Counted from the first letter of the stretch, positions 1 through 7,920 are shown. The stretch: 37,756 nucleotides of DNA from Bacillota bacterium (GCA_029008595.1 JAQXJH010000019.1:1-37756); one strand, 5' to 3'. Notes: a model not told the origin generated them from the sequence alone. Made by a program: numbers and translations.

Positions 1-294
1 CATTACATTCACCGGCACCTGGAGGAAGAGATCACGCTGGAGTCCCTGTCGAAACAGTTTTATCTTCCGAAACGGGAGACCTCCCGGCTGTTTCACAAGG
101 CTGCCGGGATGTCATTGGGAGAATATGTGGTCAAATGCAGGCTCGATCGGGCCGCGAATGCCCTGATCCAGGGAATGCGGGTGGACGAGGTATGCGCAAA
201 AGTCGGGTTCCGGAATCTGTCTCATTTCAGCAGAACCTTCAAGAAATATATGGAGCTCAGCCCAAAGCAGTATGCCCGGGCGCACAAACAGTAA
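1..294 (+). CDS. AraC/XylS-family transcriptional regulator, C-terminal part
   Basis: The reading frame is open from base 1, so the 5' part lies outside the window and the ORF-track start at 109 is internal. The 97 visible residues form most of an AraC-type double helix-turn-helix domain. The first helix-turn-helix includes LESLSKQFYLPKRETSRLF, and the second has the hallmark VGFRNLSHFSRTFKKYMELSP followed by the family's usual end, PKQYARAHKQ. Such proteins bind promoter DNA and usually respond to a small ligand through the N-terminal domain, which is not visible here, so the effector and targets cannot be named. An intrinsic terminator follows directly, so this gene ends its transcription unit. 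The family call is secure; the specific role is unknown. Confidence 0.9.
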   Translation, partial: HYIHRHLEEEITLESLSKQFYLPKRETSRLFHKAAGMSLGEYVVKCRLDRAANALIQGMRVDEVCAKVGFRNLSHFSRTFKKYMELSPKQYARAHKQ

Positions 295-322
295 CTGACC
301 CGCCTGCCGGGCGAAAAATTCC

Positions 323-360
323 CATCCTTTCTGCACCAAACGCAGAAAGGATGTTTTTTT
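323..360 (+). terminator. Intrinsic terminator after the AraC-family gene
   Basis: A perfect 12-bp stem, CATCCTTTCTGC and GCAGAAAGGATG, with a 7-nt loop, is followed by a run of seven T. It lies 28 bases after the stop codon of the regulator. Confidence 0.9.
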
Positions 361-481
361 GCTGATAAAGTACGGTTTTTGGGATAATTATTCTGCGATA
401 ATAGGATCAGAACAAAGGATCCGGTCAGAATTTCCTTCTCCACAGCAGGAAACACCGGAACGAAACGAAAGGATGATCCAA

Positions 482-781
482 ATGACTGCTGTCAGAACCG
501 CAGGAGCATATCCGAAAACCGCCGAATCTCTCACAAAAAAAGCTGCTGCGCTCTGGCGCCGGCTCAACCGCACCGAAGAAGCCCCCAACGGCGGCTTTGA
601 CGATACCTACTGCATGTGCCGCTTTCTGCAGGCGCCACTCAACCGAGTGCTCGATTCCGCGATGCAGCGCATCACTTCTCCCTGTACTGTCCAGCCCGCT
701 GCGGCTGCGAAACCCCGCCGCAGAAGAGAATGCCCGATGCGCCCCGCAGCGGTGCGTCCTGCGCTCGAAGGCGACATATAA
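482..781 (+). CDS. Small hypothetical protein
   Basis: The ATG at 482 has a fair ribosome binding site (GAAAGGAT, about 7 nt upstream) and encodes 99 residues. The ORF-track start at 359 lies inside the preceding terminator and is unlikely. No domain is recognised. The C-terminal half is rich in Arg, Ala and Pro (AAAAKPRRRREC), which is what translation of GC-rich non-coding DNA often looks like. The N-terminal half (about residues 12-60) could form helices. There is no signal peptide or membrane segment. The gene stands alone between a terminator and the promoter of the Sir2 gene. It may be a real small basic protein or a chance ORF; conservation would decide. Confidence 0.35.
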   Translation: MTAVRTAGAYPKTAESLTKKAAALWRRLNRTEEAPNGGFDDTYCMCRFLQAPLNRVLDSAMQRITSPCTVQPAAAAKPRRRRECPMRPAAVRPALEGDI

Positions 782-872
782 TTTCCGTTTTGTAATATTA
801 AACTGATATATCACGATTTGTATCCATCTTTTTCTCTTTTCCGAAACAAATAATTCCTTTTCGCCAAAAAGG

Positions 873-881
873 TGCTATAAT
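873..881 (+). promoter_or_regulatory. Probable extended -10 promoter of the Sir2 gene
   Basis: TGCTATAAT is an extended -10 element (TGN plus TATAAT, hexamer at 876-881). No good -35 hexamer lies 17 bp upstream, which fits extended -10 promoters. It is 37 bases upstream of the Sir2 start codon. Confidence 0.6.
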
Positions 882-918
882 ATGTAGGAAGGAAACTCAG
901 CGGAAAGGATGAAAAAGA

Positions 919-1647
919 ATGGGTGCCAACGAATCGATTGCTCTGCTGCAAAAATGGATCGGCGAAAGCAGCCGGATCGTCTTCTTCGGCGGGGCAGGCG
1001 TCTCGACAGAAAGCGGAATCCCGGATTTCCGCAGTCAGGACGGTCTGTACCATCAGCATTATCGGTTTCCACCGGAAGAAATTCTGAGTCACTCCTTTTT
1101 TCTGCGGGATCCGAAAGAATTTTACCGGTTTTACCGCGAAAAAATGCTCTGCCTGACCGCGCAGCCGAACGCGGCGCACAAAAAGCTCGCCGAGCTGGAG
1201 CAGCACGGCAAACAGATCTCGGTGGTGACGCAGAACATCGACGGCCTGCACCAGAAGGCCGGCAGCAGAACCGTTTTTGAACTGCACGGTTCCGTTCTGC
1301 GCAATTTCTGCATGAAGTGCGGAAAGGCCTACAGCGCAGATTTTATCAAACAGGGAACCGGACTTCCGCTGTGCAGCTGCGGCGGCCTGGTCAAGCCCGA
1401 CGTCGTTCTGTATGAGGAAGGGTTGGACGACGCAACCGTAGCCGGAGCGGTGGATGCCATTGCGAACGCGCAGCTGATGATCGTTGCGGGCACCAGCCTC
1501 ACCGTTTACCCGGCGGCCGGTCTGCTGCGCTATTTCGGCGGCAGTCATCTGGTGCAGATCAACCGCACTGCCACGCAGCTTGACGAAACCGCCGATCTGC
1601 TCATCCGCGGCAGCGTCGGCGAAACGCTGGCGCAGATCCGGGCCTGA
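919..1647 (+). CDS. cobB: NAD-dependent protein deacylase, Sir2 family
   Basis: Cytoplasmic sirtuin that removes acyl groups from protein lysines using NAD+, releasing nicotinamide and O-acyl-ADP-ribose. The 242-residue length is normal for a bacterial sirtuin. Visible motifs in order are the NAD-binding GGAGVSTESGIPDFRS (about residues 24-39), TQNIDGLHQKAG (104-115), the catalytic His in ELHG (His123), a zinc ribbon with CMKC (131-134) and CSC (152-154), and the nucleotide-binding GTSLTVYPAAG (191-201). The start at 919 follows GGAAAGGATG. The gene appears monocistronic with its own promoter. Substrate preference (acetyl or longer acyl) cannot be read safely from the sequence. Confidence 0.95.
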   Translation: MGANESIALLQKWIGESSRIVFFGGAGVSTESGIPDFRSQDGLYHQHYRFPPEEILSHSFFLRDPKEFYRFYREKMLCLTAQPNAAHKKLAELEQHGKQISVVTQNIDGLHQKAGSRTVFELHGSVLRNFCMKCGKAYSADFIKQGTGLPLCSCGGLVKPDVVLYEEGLDDATVAGAVDAIANAQLMIVAGTSLTVYPAAGLLRYFGGSHLVQINRTATQLDETADLLIRGSVGETLAQIRA

Positions 1648-1664
1648 AGCAGATCATTTTTCAG

Positions 1665-1711
1665 AAATCGCGGCAGCACAGGCCGCACATCTGTATTCTA
1701 TTCCGCGATTT
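1665..1711 (+). repeat. Inverted repeat after the Sir2 gene
   Basis: AAATCGCGG (1665-1673) and CCGCGATTT (1703-1711) form a perfect 9-bp inverted repeat separated by 29 nt. There is no T-run behind it, so it would be a weak terminator at best. It lies between the Sir2 stop and the next gene. Confidence 0.45.
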
Positions 1712-1786
1712 GGCTCTTTGCAGCCTGTTTATACAATCTGACAAACCTGTGCTTCTGCGCAGGAACACGAAAGGAGAAATACCATT

Positions 1787-2131
1787 ATGGAACTCGAATT
1801 TCCGGTAATGATTTGTCTGGGTGGAGGCGACGGCGGCGAAGTTTCCGTCTGTGTTGAGGTAACGGACGAGGAATATGAACTGCTGATACAGTGCTGCCGG
1901 GAAGATGCAGAGATCGACGGTTATGACGGTCTGGAATCACTTTACGACCGCATTGCGGAAGCAGCTCGGGATGAGGACGAGTGCTGCAGCTCTGACGACG
2001 AAGAGGAAGAGACTTATTATGATGATGCCTACTATATGATTTCTTTTCCGGATGAGATCTGTATTGCAGCCGAATCAGATACGGAAGAAGACGAGGAAAG
2101 CGAATCGAACGAAGATTGCGAAGATCTTTGA
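1787..2131 (+). CDS. Small, highly acidic protein of unknown function
   Basis: The 114-residue protein has a strong ribosome binding site (AAAGGAG, about 10 nt before ATG). The N-terminal half alternates hydrophobic strands and acidic turns (PVMICLGGG, then SVCVEVTDEEYELL) and a helix around EIDGYDGLESLYDRIAEAA. From about residue 60 it is dominated by Glu and Asp (SSDDEEEET, ESDTEEDEESESNEDCEDL). It has no signal peptide or membrane helix. I do not recognise the family. Acidic tails like this occur in small cytoplasmic proteins that bind basic partners or metal ions, but that is only analogy. It has its own downstream hairpin and seems to be a single-gene unit. Confidence 0.75.
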   Translation: MELEFPVMICLGGGDGGEVSVCVEVTDEEYELLIQCCREDAEIDGYDGLESLYDRIAEAARDEDECCSSDDEEEETYYDDAYYMISFPDEICIAAESDTEEDEESESNEDCEDL

Positions 2132-2221
2132 GTTCTGCTGCAGCATATCACCGGAAATCTCCGTATTGCCAACGGTCTGCAGCACTGTTTGCCGGTACTT
2201 CTGCCTGAATTTACACAACAT

Positions 2222-2264
2222 CAGCGCCGCCGACCGGTTCGGGTCAGCGGCGCTGCATTTTCTT
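2222..2264 (+). terminator. Intrinsic terminator after the acidic protein
   Basis: CAGCGCCGC (2222-2230) pairs perfectly with GCGGCGCTG (2247-2255) and is followed by a T-rich stretch (ATTTTCTTTT). It also separates this gene from the convergent operon ending at 2265. Confidence 0.75.
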
Positions 2265-3653
2265 TTATCCTTCTTTTTTCCGGTACCGCAGGATCTCCGA
2301 CAGCGCCTCCCGGATATCCGCCATGGAGGAAAGGTCAAATTCCTGTTCCCCGTAGCGAAGCCGGTTGTAGCCGTCCGTGCATTTTCCGACCGGCGGAAGT
2401 CCTTCCGCAAGCGCATTGTGACAGATTTCAAGCGTGGTGTCGCTGACAGCCACAGGAACGCCCTGCAGCGCAATCCCCTGCAGGATCAGCCGGTAACCGG
2501 TGCGCATCGCCTGCGGGGAGTCCCCTGCTGCGGCAAACCTGCGGCAGGCGCGTCTCCATTTTCTCCGGTCGGCCGCAGAAAGATCCTCCTGCACCTCGCT
2601 GGTTTCCGATTCGATCTTTTCATCCGTTTCCGTATAATACTCGTTCTCGTCGCGCTCCGCCTTTTGCCGGCCGCCCCAGAGCAGCCTTCGGAAAGTCTCC
2701 CGGATCGTCCGCCAGACAGCGCGCAGAGCGGAAAAAATTTCATGGCGGTAATAATAGAGCAGAAAAACGAACCCGATCGCCAGAGCGATGCCGAAATAAG
2801 TCCAGAACGGGCTTGTCTCTCCCGGAGCAAGCTGCCCCATGACATCCTGCGAAACCTGTCCCTGCTCCAGCTCTTCCGAAGCGCTTTCGGCGTTTCCGCC
2901 GTTCGGCAGCAGTCCGAGCAGCCATCTCAGCATCGCCAGAAGTCCCCTGCCCGCCGCCGCAAGCAGCCATGCGATCGGCCGATAAAGCAGCAGAAGCAGG
3001 ATCAGCGCGGCAGCTGTCACGATCAGCAGACGGATATTATAGCTGCGGATCTTCTGCGGCAGGGCGTCGAACCGGTGATGGCGGCGCTGCATCATAAAAT
3101 CGATGCCGGCCTGATTGCAGCCGAACAGCACCAGCAGCATTCCGAAAAAGAGTGCGGCGGCAAACGGCGCAGGCCCGGCCGGATCGATCTGAAACAGCTC
3201 CGTTACCGCCAGCACAACGGCGTATTCCGTCAGGTAGCCGTAAAAAACGCGGAGCGAAAGAATTTCTCCGTAAGTGTAAAACCGCAGCCCGCCGACTGCC
3301 CAGAACGCCGCTGTACCCAGCACGGCCACATAGATCGCCGCAAAAGGATCCGTCCGCGCAAACAGAAACCAGACCGCCGCACCCGCCGCCGCACCCACAG
3401 GGATCGCCAGAAGGCGGCGCGGCGCCGAAGAAAGTCCCCAACGGTCTGCCAGCAGGCCGCAGCACCTTCCCGCAAAGCCGCAAAGCTCACAGGCCAGCAT
3501 CTGCAGAAAAAGCCTGCCCGCCGGCAGCGGCGTGACCCCGCCGGAGATCAGCCCGCTCACCACGGCATGACCGATCACCAGCAGCGGCAGCAGCGCCAGC
3601 GGAAGAAACAGAACCGCACAGAAATTCAGCAGCCAAAGCAGCTTCCGGTTCAT
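2265..3653 (-). CDS. Multi-pass membrane protein, DUF4129-like
   Basis: The 462-residue protein has many hydrophobic segments in its first 250 residues, another near 290-310 (YFGIALAIGFVFLLYYYR), and a soluble C-terminal part. The C-terminal stretch (DSPQAMRTGYRLILQGIALQGVP, here shown in pieces: a short helix pair ending in ALAEGLPP) resembles DUF4129, which commonly follows MoxR and DUF58 genes. It is the last gene of the operon. Its ATG overlaps the stop of the DUF58 gene as ATGA, so translation is probably coupled. The family is often proposed to act with a MoxR chaperone in envelope or protease-related processes. The exact role is unknown, and the DUF4129 assignment rests on context plus moderate similarity. 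Confidence 0.75.
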   Translation of the reverse strand: MNRKLLWLLNFCAVLFLPLALLPLLVIGHAVVSGLISGGVTPLPAGRLFLQMLACELCGFAGRCCGLLADRWGLSSAPRRLLAIPVGAAAGAAVWFLFARTDPFAAIYVAVLGTAAFWAVGGLRFYTYGEILSLRVFYGYLTEYAVVLAVTELFQIDPAGPAPFAAALFFGMLLVLFGCNQAGIDFMMQRRHHRFDALPQKIRSYNIRLLIVTAAALILLLLLYRPIAWLLAAAGRGLLAMLRWLLGLLPNGGNAESASEELEQGQVSQDVMGQLAPGETSPFWTYFGIALAIGFVFLLYYYRHEIFSALRAVWRTIRETFRRLLWGGRQKAERDENEYYTETDEKIESETSEVQEDLSAADRRKWRRACRRFAAAGDSPQAMRTGYRLILQGIALQGVPVAVSDTTLEICHNALAEGLPPVGKCTDGYNRLRYGEQEFDLSSMADIREALSEILRYRKKEG

Positions 3654-4786
3654 GCAGCACCCTCCTCTCCGCCGCGCACAGGCAAAAAGTACGAAGCGCT
3701 GCAGTCTTCGGGCAGCTCGGCGCCGTCCAGCGGCCGCGTCAGGATAAAATGCACCTGAACGCCTGCAAAGGCCTGCCGCCGGGCAAAATCGGCCATTTCG
3801 TCCTCCCAGTACGCCGTGATCAGGTAAACGTCGGTAGCAAGCGCTTCCCGGTTCAGCGAGGCGAGGAACGGCATCAGATTTTCGCTTTTTTCATTTTCCA
3901 TCCGCGCCAGCACACGAAGTTCATCAAAGAAAAAGTCCTCGCCGCTGCCCTGCCGCGTCACGGTGGCCGCCTTGCCCGGCATTCCCCCGTTCGCGATCAG
4001 CCGCATCGGGATCCCCTGCTCTGCCGCCTGTTCCAGACAGACTGCCGCCGCGCGGATCCCCTGTTCAATATCCTCCCCGTCGTGCCGGACTCTTGCTTCG
4101 TCCCGCCGTGTCTGCATGTTCAGGATCACGGCAACCGTCTGGTCGGAGGTACAGTCATGATTCCTCACCATGATCCTTCCTTCCCGCGCAGTTGCCGGCC
4201 AGTGGATCCTGTTGGCAGAATCGAATCTGGTATATTCCCGCACCCCTGAAACATAAAACGGATCGGTGATCAGCCGGCGGCGCACTACGGTTTCGCCGCT
4301 CAGTCCGCTCGGTGTCAGCGCCGCCGCTTCGGAATCCAATGGCTTCGGCAGCACCGTGACCTCTGCGCGGACGGCCACCGGCATGGAAAGCGATTCCCGC
4401 CCGAACAGGTCGGTCGCGACGATCGTAATTTTCCCCACTCCGAACACGCCCCGGCGCAGACATCTGACCTTCCACCGCCGCACGACGCGGTGATGGCTTT
4501 TCAGCACAAAAAAACTCGGCACGAACCGCGTCTGGTCGGTCACGACCGATTGCGAACCGGCGTAATCCAGCCATTTTGAAGTGCTGATCTCGGTTTTTGC
4601 CCACGGGATCGGAAGCCATTTGTTATTTGTTACGGTCTCCACCAGCTCGATTTCATCGCCTTCAAAGGCTTCGTCCGTGCTGAAATGGCATTCATAGGTC
4701 AGCTTTTTGTTCCAGAGCCGCAGATATACCTGATGCTCCGCAACAAAAAACACCAGAATAATCACAAGAAGAACAAAAAAGATCAC
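3650..4786 (-). CDS. DUF58 domain-containing membrane-anchored protein
   Basis: The best start is a GTG at 4786 with GGAGG seven bases upstream, giving 378 residues that begin with a membrane anchor (IFFVLLVIILVFFVAEH). The longer track ORF adds 34 residues without a ribosome binding site. A beta-rich extracytoplasmic-like region is followed by the DUF58 signature around residues 170-200, including SGVREYTRFDSANRIHWPA and then AREGRIMVRN. DUF58 proteins contain a von Willebrand A-like fold and are nearly always encoded beside MoxR ATPases, as here. The stop overlaps the downstream start by four bases, and the gap to the upstream moxR gene is 28 bases. The substrate is unknown. Confidence 0.88.
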   Translation of the reverse strand: MIFFVLLVIILVFFVAEHQVYLRLWNKKLTYECHFSTDEAFEGDEIELVETVTNNKWLPIPWAKTEISTSKWLDYAGSQSVVTDQTRFVPSFFVLKSHHRVVRRWKVRCLRRGVFGVGKITIVATDLFGRESLSMPVAVRAEVTVLPKPLDSEAAALTPSGLSGETVVRRRLITDPFYVSGVREYTRFDSANRIHWPATAREGRIMVRNHDCTSDQTVAVILNMQTRRDEARVRHDGEDIEQGIRAAAVCLEQAAEQGIPMRLIANGGMPGKAATVTRQGSGEDFFFDELRVLARMENEKSENLMPFLASLNREALATDVYLITAYWEDEMADFARRQAFAGVQVHFILTRPLDGAELPEDCSASYFLPVRGGEEGAA

Positions 4787-4814
4787 GGGAACACCTCCGC
4801 TCTGCGCACCGCCT

Positions 4815-5774
4815 TTATTCGGCGGATTCGATCGGCACGCGCGTTTCGGCCAGGATCTGGCGCAGCGCGGCCGCGGCCGGTTCTGCACCCTGTGTCAGAC
4901 TGCGCCCTTTGCAGAGAATGCGGTGCGCAAGCACGTCGGTACAGACCGCTTTCACGTCGTCCGGCAGCACGAAGTCGCGGCCATCCACTGCGGCATGCGC
5001 CTGCGCAGCTCGCTGCAGCGCCAGCGTTCCGCGCGGACTGACGCCCATACGGATCGCCGGGTGGCTGCGGGTCGCCGTGACCAGCGCGATCAGATAATCC
5101 TGAACGGCGCTGCCGACCCGGACGGTTCTGACCGCCTGCTGCGCCGCAATCAGTTCCTCCCGGCTGACCACCGCGCTCAGCGTATCCGCCGGGTCGCTCC
5201 CCAGCCGGGCAGAAAGCATCGATTTTTCGAATTCCGGCGCGGGATACCCCATGCTCAGCCGCATAAAAAAGCGGTCGAGCTGCGCTTCCGGCAGCGGAAA
5301 GGTTCCCTGAATCTCCACCGGGTTCTGCGTCGCAACCACAAAAAACGGCTTTTCCAGCGGATAGGTAACGCCGTCCACCGAAACCTGACGTTCCTCCATG
5401 CATTCCAACAGGCTCGACTGCGTCCGCGGCGTAGCGCGGTTGATCTCATCGCCCAGCAGGATGTTGGTGAACACCGGTCCGGGGCGGAACGTAAAATCCG
5501 CCGCCTTCTGGTCGAAGAAGTTCACGCCCGTCAGGTCGGACGGCAGCAGATCCGGCGTGAACTGCACCCGGTGAAACCGGCAGTCAATCGATCTTGCCAG
5601 CGCTTTTGCCAGCGTGGTCTTGCCCGTTCCCGGCAGATCCTCCAGAAGAATATGACCTTCGCACAAAACCGTCAGGATCACCTTTGCGATCACATCGCTT
5701 TTCCCCTGAATCACGCTTTCTATGTTCTTCTGCAGGCGCTCGGCCAGCGGCCGGATCTGAAGTATTTCCATCAC
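4815..5774 (-). CDS. MoxR-family AAA+ ATPase
   Basis: Cytoplasmic AAA+ chaperone-like ATPase of 319 residues, full length for the family. Walker A is LPGTGKTTLAKA (about 47-58), Walker B is LLGDEINRA (107-115) and sensor 1 is VVATQNP (146-152). The start is either GTG at 5774 or the adjacent ATG at 5771; both follow AAAGGA at acceptable distance. It is the first gene of a three-gene operon with DUF58 and DUF4129-like membrane proteins. The known theme for such operons is a MoxR ATPase acting on vWA/DUF58 partners, but the client in this organism cannot be inferred. Confidence 0.93.
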   Translation of the reverse strand: MMEILQIRPLAERLQKNIESVIQGKSDVIAKVILTVLCEGHILLEDLPGTGKTTLAKALARSIDCRFHRVQFTPDLLPSDLTGVNFFDQKAADFTFRPGPVFTNILLGDEINRATPRTQSSLLECMEERQVSVDGVTYPLEKPFFVVATQNPVEIQGTFPLPEAQLDRFFMRLSMGYPAPEFEKSMLSARLGSDPADTLSAVVSREELIAAQQAVRTVRVGSAVQDYLIALVTATRSHPAIRMGVSPRGTLALQRAAQAHAAVDGRDFVLPDDVKAVCTDVLAHRILCKGRSLTQGAEPAAAALRQILAETRVPIESAE

Positions 5775-5849
5775 GAGACATCCTTTCGTTTTTCTGTATT
5801 TGTGTGAAGTTTTGATGAAATCAATTAATTAGTTAACGAATTTATTTTT

Positions 5850-5878
5850 ATTCTATCACCACTTTGAAAAAAACACAA
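5850..5878 (-). promoter_or_regulatory. Probable promoter of the MoxR operon
   Basis: On the minus strand TTGTGT (5878-5873) and TAGAAT (5855-5850) are separated by 17 bp. The -10 is good and the -35 moderate. It is about 75 bases upstream of the MoxR start. Confidence 0.45.
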
Positions 5879-5953
5879 GGTTATTATATAATTGATTTAT
5901 GATCAACTATTAATTATAAATTATAAATTTTACATATATAATCATTTTTTCTA

Positions 5954-5993
5954 TTGACATTCATATGGTGTTGTGTTAAGCTTATTGTATAAT
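5954..5993 (+). promoter_or_regulatory. Likely promoter region of the AT-rich secreted protein gene
   Basis: A perfect TATAAT occurs at 5988-5993 without a well-placed -35. A perfect TTGACA occurs at 5954-5959, and 17 bp downstream of it is the poor hexamer TTAAGC. Either could serve; the two consensus hexamers are 28 bp apart and cannot form one standard promoter. Confidence 0.4.
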
Positions 5994-6078
5994 AACAATT
6001 GATTTAAAGGTGATATTTATGTTTAAATAGCAATACTATCTTGTTAAGAAAAGATGTAATTTGAAAGGAGAAAGAGGT

Positions 6079-7242
6079 ATGAATTCTACAAGAAGTTACA
6101 AACATGTTGTCCTTTCTATGTTTCTTGCTTTTATAACACTAATATTGTCAATTACATCAGTTAGTGCGTTGGAGACATCTGTTTCATCTGATTTGCAAAC
6201 GGACGCTCGATTGCGCGTGCTCTTTCAGCAAAAATTAGATGAAATTAAAGAATCCGATAATACCTACATTTCCTCCATCAAAACGGCCACGGATTTTGAC
6301 GGCAAAGAATATTCAATTGTTGAATGTTGCCCCATTGGTTATATGATTTATAGTAATGATACAGGTGTTTTTGTCGAATATTCTCCATCATCATTCTCTC
6401 CGTATCTAAATTTCTCAGAATCATTATATTATGGGGGACCCACCTTTTACTATCGAAAAACAAACGATCAATTGATCCACACATTAGAACCCGATGAAAC
6501 AATTGCATATAACGATATACAAAAATACGCAAATAGCAGCCAGTACATGTATAATGTACTGTATGCACAAAAGGACACTAATGTTTTAAACTTTGTTAAT
6601 GGAAAAACTTCAAAGGATGACTTATTAGCAATTACCTCCTATGCTCTAACCGTAACTAATGGTGCTATTTCACATCCTGAATTTTATAGTAATCTCAGCA
6701 ACTTTGGTTATTGGAGTGGAGATAATCGATGTCCAAATGGTTGCTGCGGTTTCATCGGACTAAATATGCTGATCGCCTATCATGATAAATATAAAAACAA
6801 TTCTATTATGGATGATAAATATTGGTATGGGTCAGCGGGATCAAAAACTGGGTTATATAATCAGAATGCATCATTGACGAAATATTTATTTGATTTAGAT
6901 CCAAAATCTTCAACTACATCCATGCATATTCATTCTGTTATGAAGCAATATGTGCAACAACGTGGTGTTTCGGTGACACATACATCGTTGTGGGCACCTT
7001 TTTTTGGTGACAGCAATATTCGAGATAAAATTGACCATAATGTTCCGGTAGAATTATTTGGAAACATAGTTGATATGAATGATACCAGCAAAAATATTAA
7101 CCATGCTGTCGTTGCTTACAGGTATCGCCGCGAAACTGGAAATGGTACTGACAGCACCAGTTATACTGTTCATTACGGCTGGCCTGGTTATACTTCTGTT
7201 GTTGTAAAGTTTCCAATTGGCAGTATCTATTGCTTTGAGTAA
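6079..7242 (+). CDS. Secreted papain-fold (C39/C10-like) cysteine peptidase homologue
   Basis: The ATG at 6079 follows GGAGAAAGAGG and gives 387 residues; the track start (TTG 6061) lies in the ribosome binding site. Residues 1-30 are a typical Sec signal peptide (VLSMFLAFITLILSITSVSA). The C-terminal half has the order expected of a papain-like peptidase: a Cys at the start of a helix in CCGFIGLNMLIAYH (Cys222 or 223), then INHAVVAYRY (His342), then YTVHYGWPGY (362-371). The N-terminal 200 residues may be a propeptide or inhibitor-like domain. I infer a secreted cysteine peptidase; activity is unproven. The coding sequence is far more AT-rich than its neighbours, with AT-ending codons, which suggests transfer from another genome. 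The next gene starts 33 bases later. Confidence 0.7.
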   Translation: MNSTRSYKHVVLSMFLAFITLILSITSVSALETSVSSDLQTDARLRVLFQQKLDEIKESDNTYISSIKTATDFDGKEYSIVECCPIGYMIYSNDTGVFVEYSPSSFSPYLNFSESLYYGGPTFYYRKTNDQLIHTLEPDETIAYNDIQKYANSSQYMYNVLYAQKDTNVLNFVNGKTSKDDLLAITSYALTVTNGAISHPEFYSNLSNFGYWSGDNRCPNGCCGFIGLNMLIAYHDKYKNNSIMDDKYWYGSAGSKTGLYNQNASLTKYLFDLDPKSSTTSMHIHSVMKQYVQQRGVSVTHTSLWAPFFGDSNIRDKIDHNVPVELFGNIVDMNDTSKNINHAVVAYRYRRETGNGTDSTSYTVHYGWPGYTSVVVKFPIGSIYCFE

Positions 7243-7275
7243 TATTGCTATCACATATCCTAAGGAGGGATTGAT

Positions 7276-7920
7276 TTGGGTCAACGCCGAAAAAACCGAC
7301 CGATCGTTTCTGCCGAAAGCGGAACAGTTCCGAAACATCTCCTGTTCCGCAAAAAATGGGTTGCTGCCGTCCTTTCTGCGCTTGCTCTGCTGCTGATTGC
7401 GGGCGCCGCTCTCGGAATTTACATTGCAGCTCATGTCCACGGAGCACCGGATGCCGACCCGGACTGGTCAAAAACCCATGTCAGTACGGACTCCGTCAAG
7501 GAAATCGACCGGTTCTGCGGTTCAATGGATCTGCTGTATTCAAAACTGGATTACGACCATGCTGCCGCAGTCTCCTTTGTGCTCGATTTTGACGAGGGCT
7601 GCCGGAATGACCCCTCCCGCTACAACACGCTGGACTGTTATCTTCGTTTCGATGCAGACGCCTGCGGCGATCGTCTGGAGCTGCAGATCGTTTTTCCAAA
7701 CAGCCGCAGCACGTCGGAACCCTCCCTTTACAAAACAGACGGAACCTTCGTGGTGCAAAACGGCATCCTGGTCGAGTATTCCGACCTTTCCGGAGAAGGG
7801 GGCTTTCACTTTGGCGGCTGCGCCAGATTTGAAAGCGGCGGAAACATTTATTATGTGGAAGCCAGCTCCGAACGGCGCGAGGACGTGCTGTTTCACTATC
7901 TGGAGCTTCTGACGGGATAA
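7276..7920 (+). CDS. Membrane-anchored protein of unknown function
   Basis: The start is a TTG at 7276, six bases after a strong AGGAGGG; 214 residues. A basic N-terminus (about 1-28, QRRKNRP, LFRKKW) precedes one transmembrane helix (VLSALALLLIAGAALGIYIAAH), so the remaining 160 residues should lie outside the cell. That domain looks beta-rich (LDCYLRFDADACGDRLELQI, FVVQNGILVEYSD, GGFHFGGCARFES) and has several Cys, but no family is recognised. Codon use is GC-rich, like the chromosome and unlike the AT-rich gene 33 bases upstream. Close spacing suggests co-transcription, yet the composition jump suggests the pair was assembled from different sources. Confidence 0.75.
   Translation: MGQRRKNRPIVSAESGTVPKHLLFRKKWVAAVLSALALLLIAGAALGIYIAAHVHGAPDADPDWSKTHVSTDSVKEIDRFCGSMDLLYSKLDYDHAAAVSFVLDFDEGCRNDPSRYNTLDCYLRFDADACGDRLELQIVFPNSRSTSEPSLYKTDGTFVVQNGILVEYSDLSGEGGFHFGGCARFESGGNIYYVEASSERREDVLFHYLELLTG

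Larger units (their letters stand above)
5775..6078. other. AT-rich intergenic region between divergent units
   Basis: About 300 bases without a gene, strikingly AT-rich compared with the rest of the window. It carries a likely minus-strand promoter for the MoxR operon, at least one plus-strand -10 element for the secreted protein gene, the inverted repeat TTGAT/ATCAA (5892-5906), and a 10-base direct repeat AATTGATTTA at 5890 and 5997. A near copy lies in inverted orientation around 5817-5826. No ORF with a ribosome binding site was seen in it. Confidence 0.7.

Noticed and set aside
2052-3758. 568-codon plus-strand ORF rich in Arg, Pro and Gln
   Set aside because: Antisense shadow of the DUF4129-like gene; low-complexity composition, no ribosome binding site, no domain.
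5954-5993. TTGACA and TATAAT read as one promoter
   Set aside because: The spacer would be 28 bp, too long for a sigma-70-type promoter; listed only as alternative elements.
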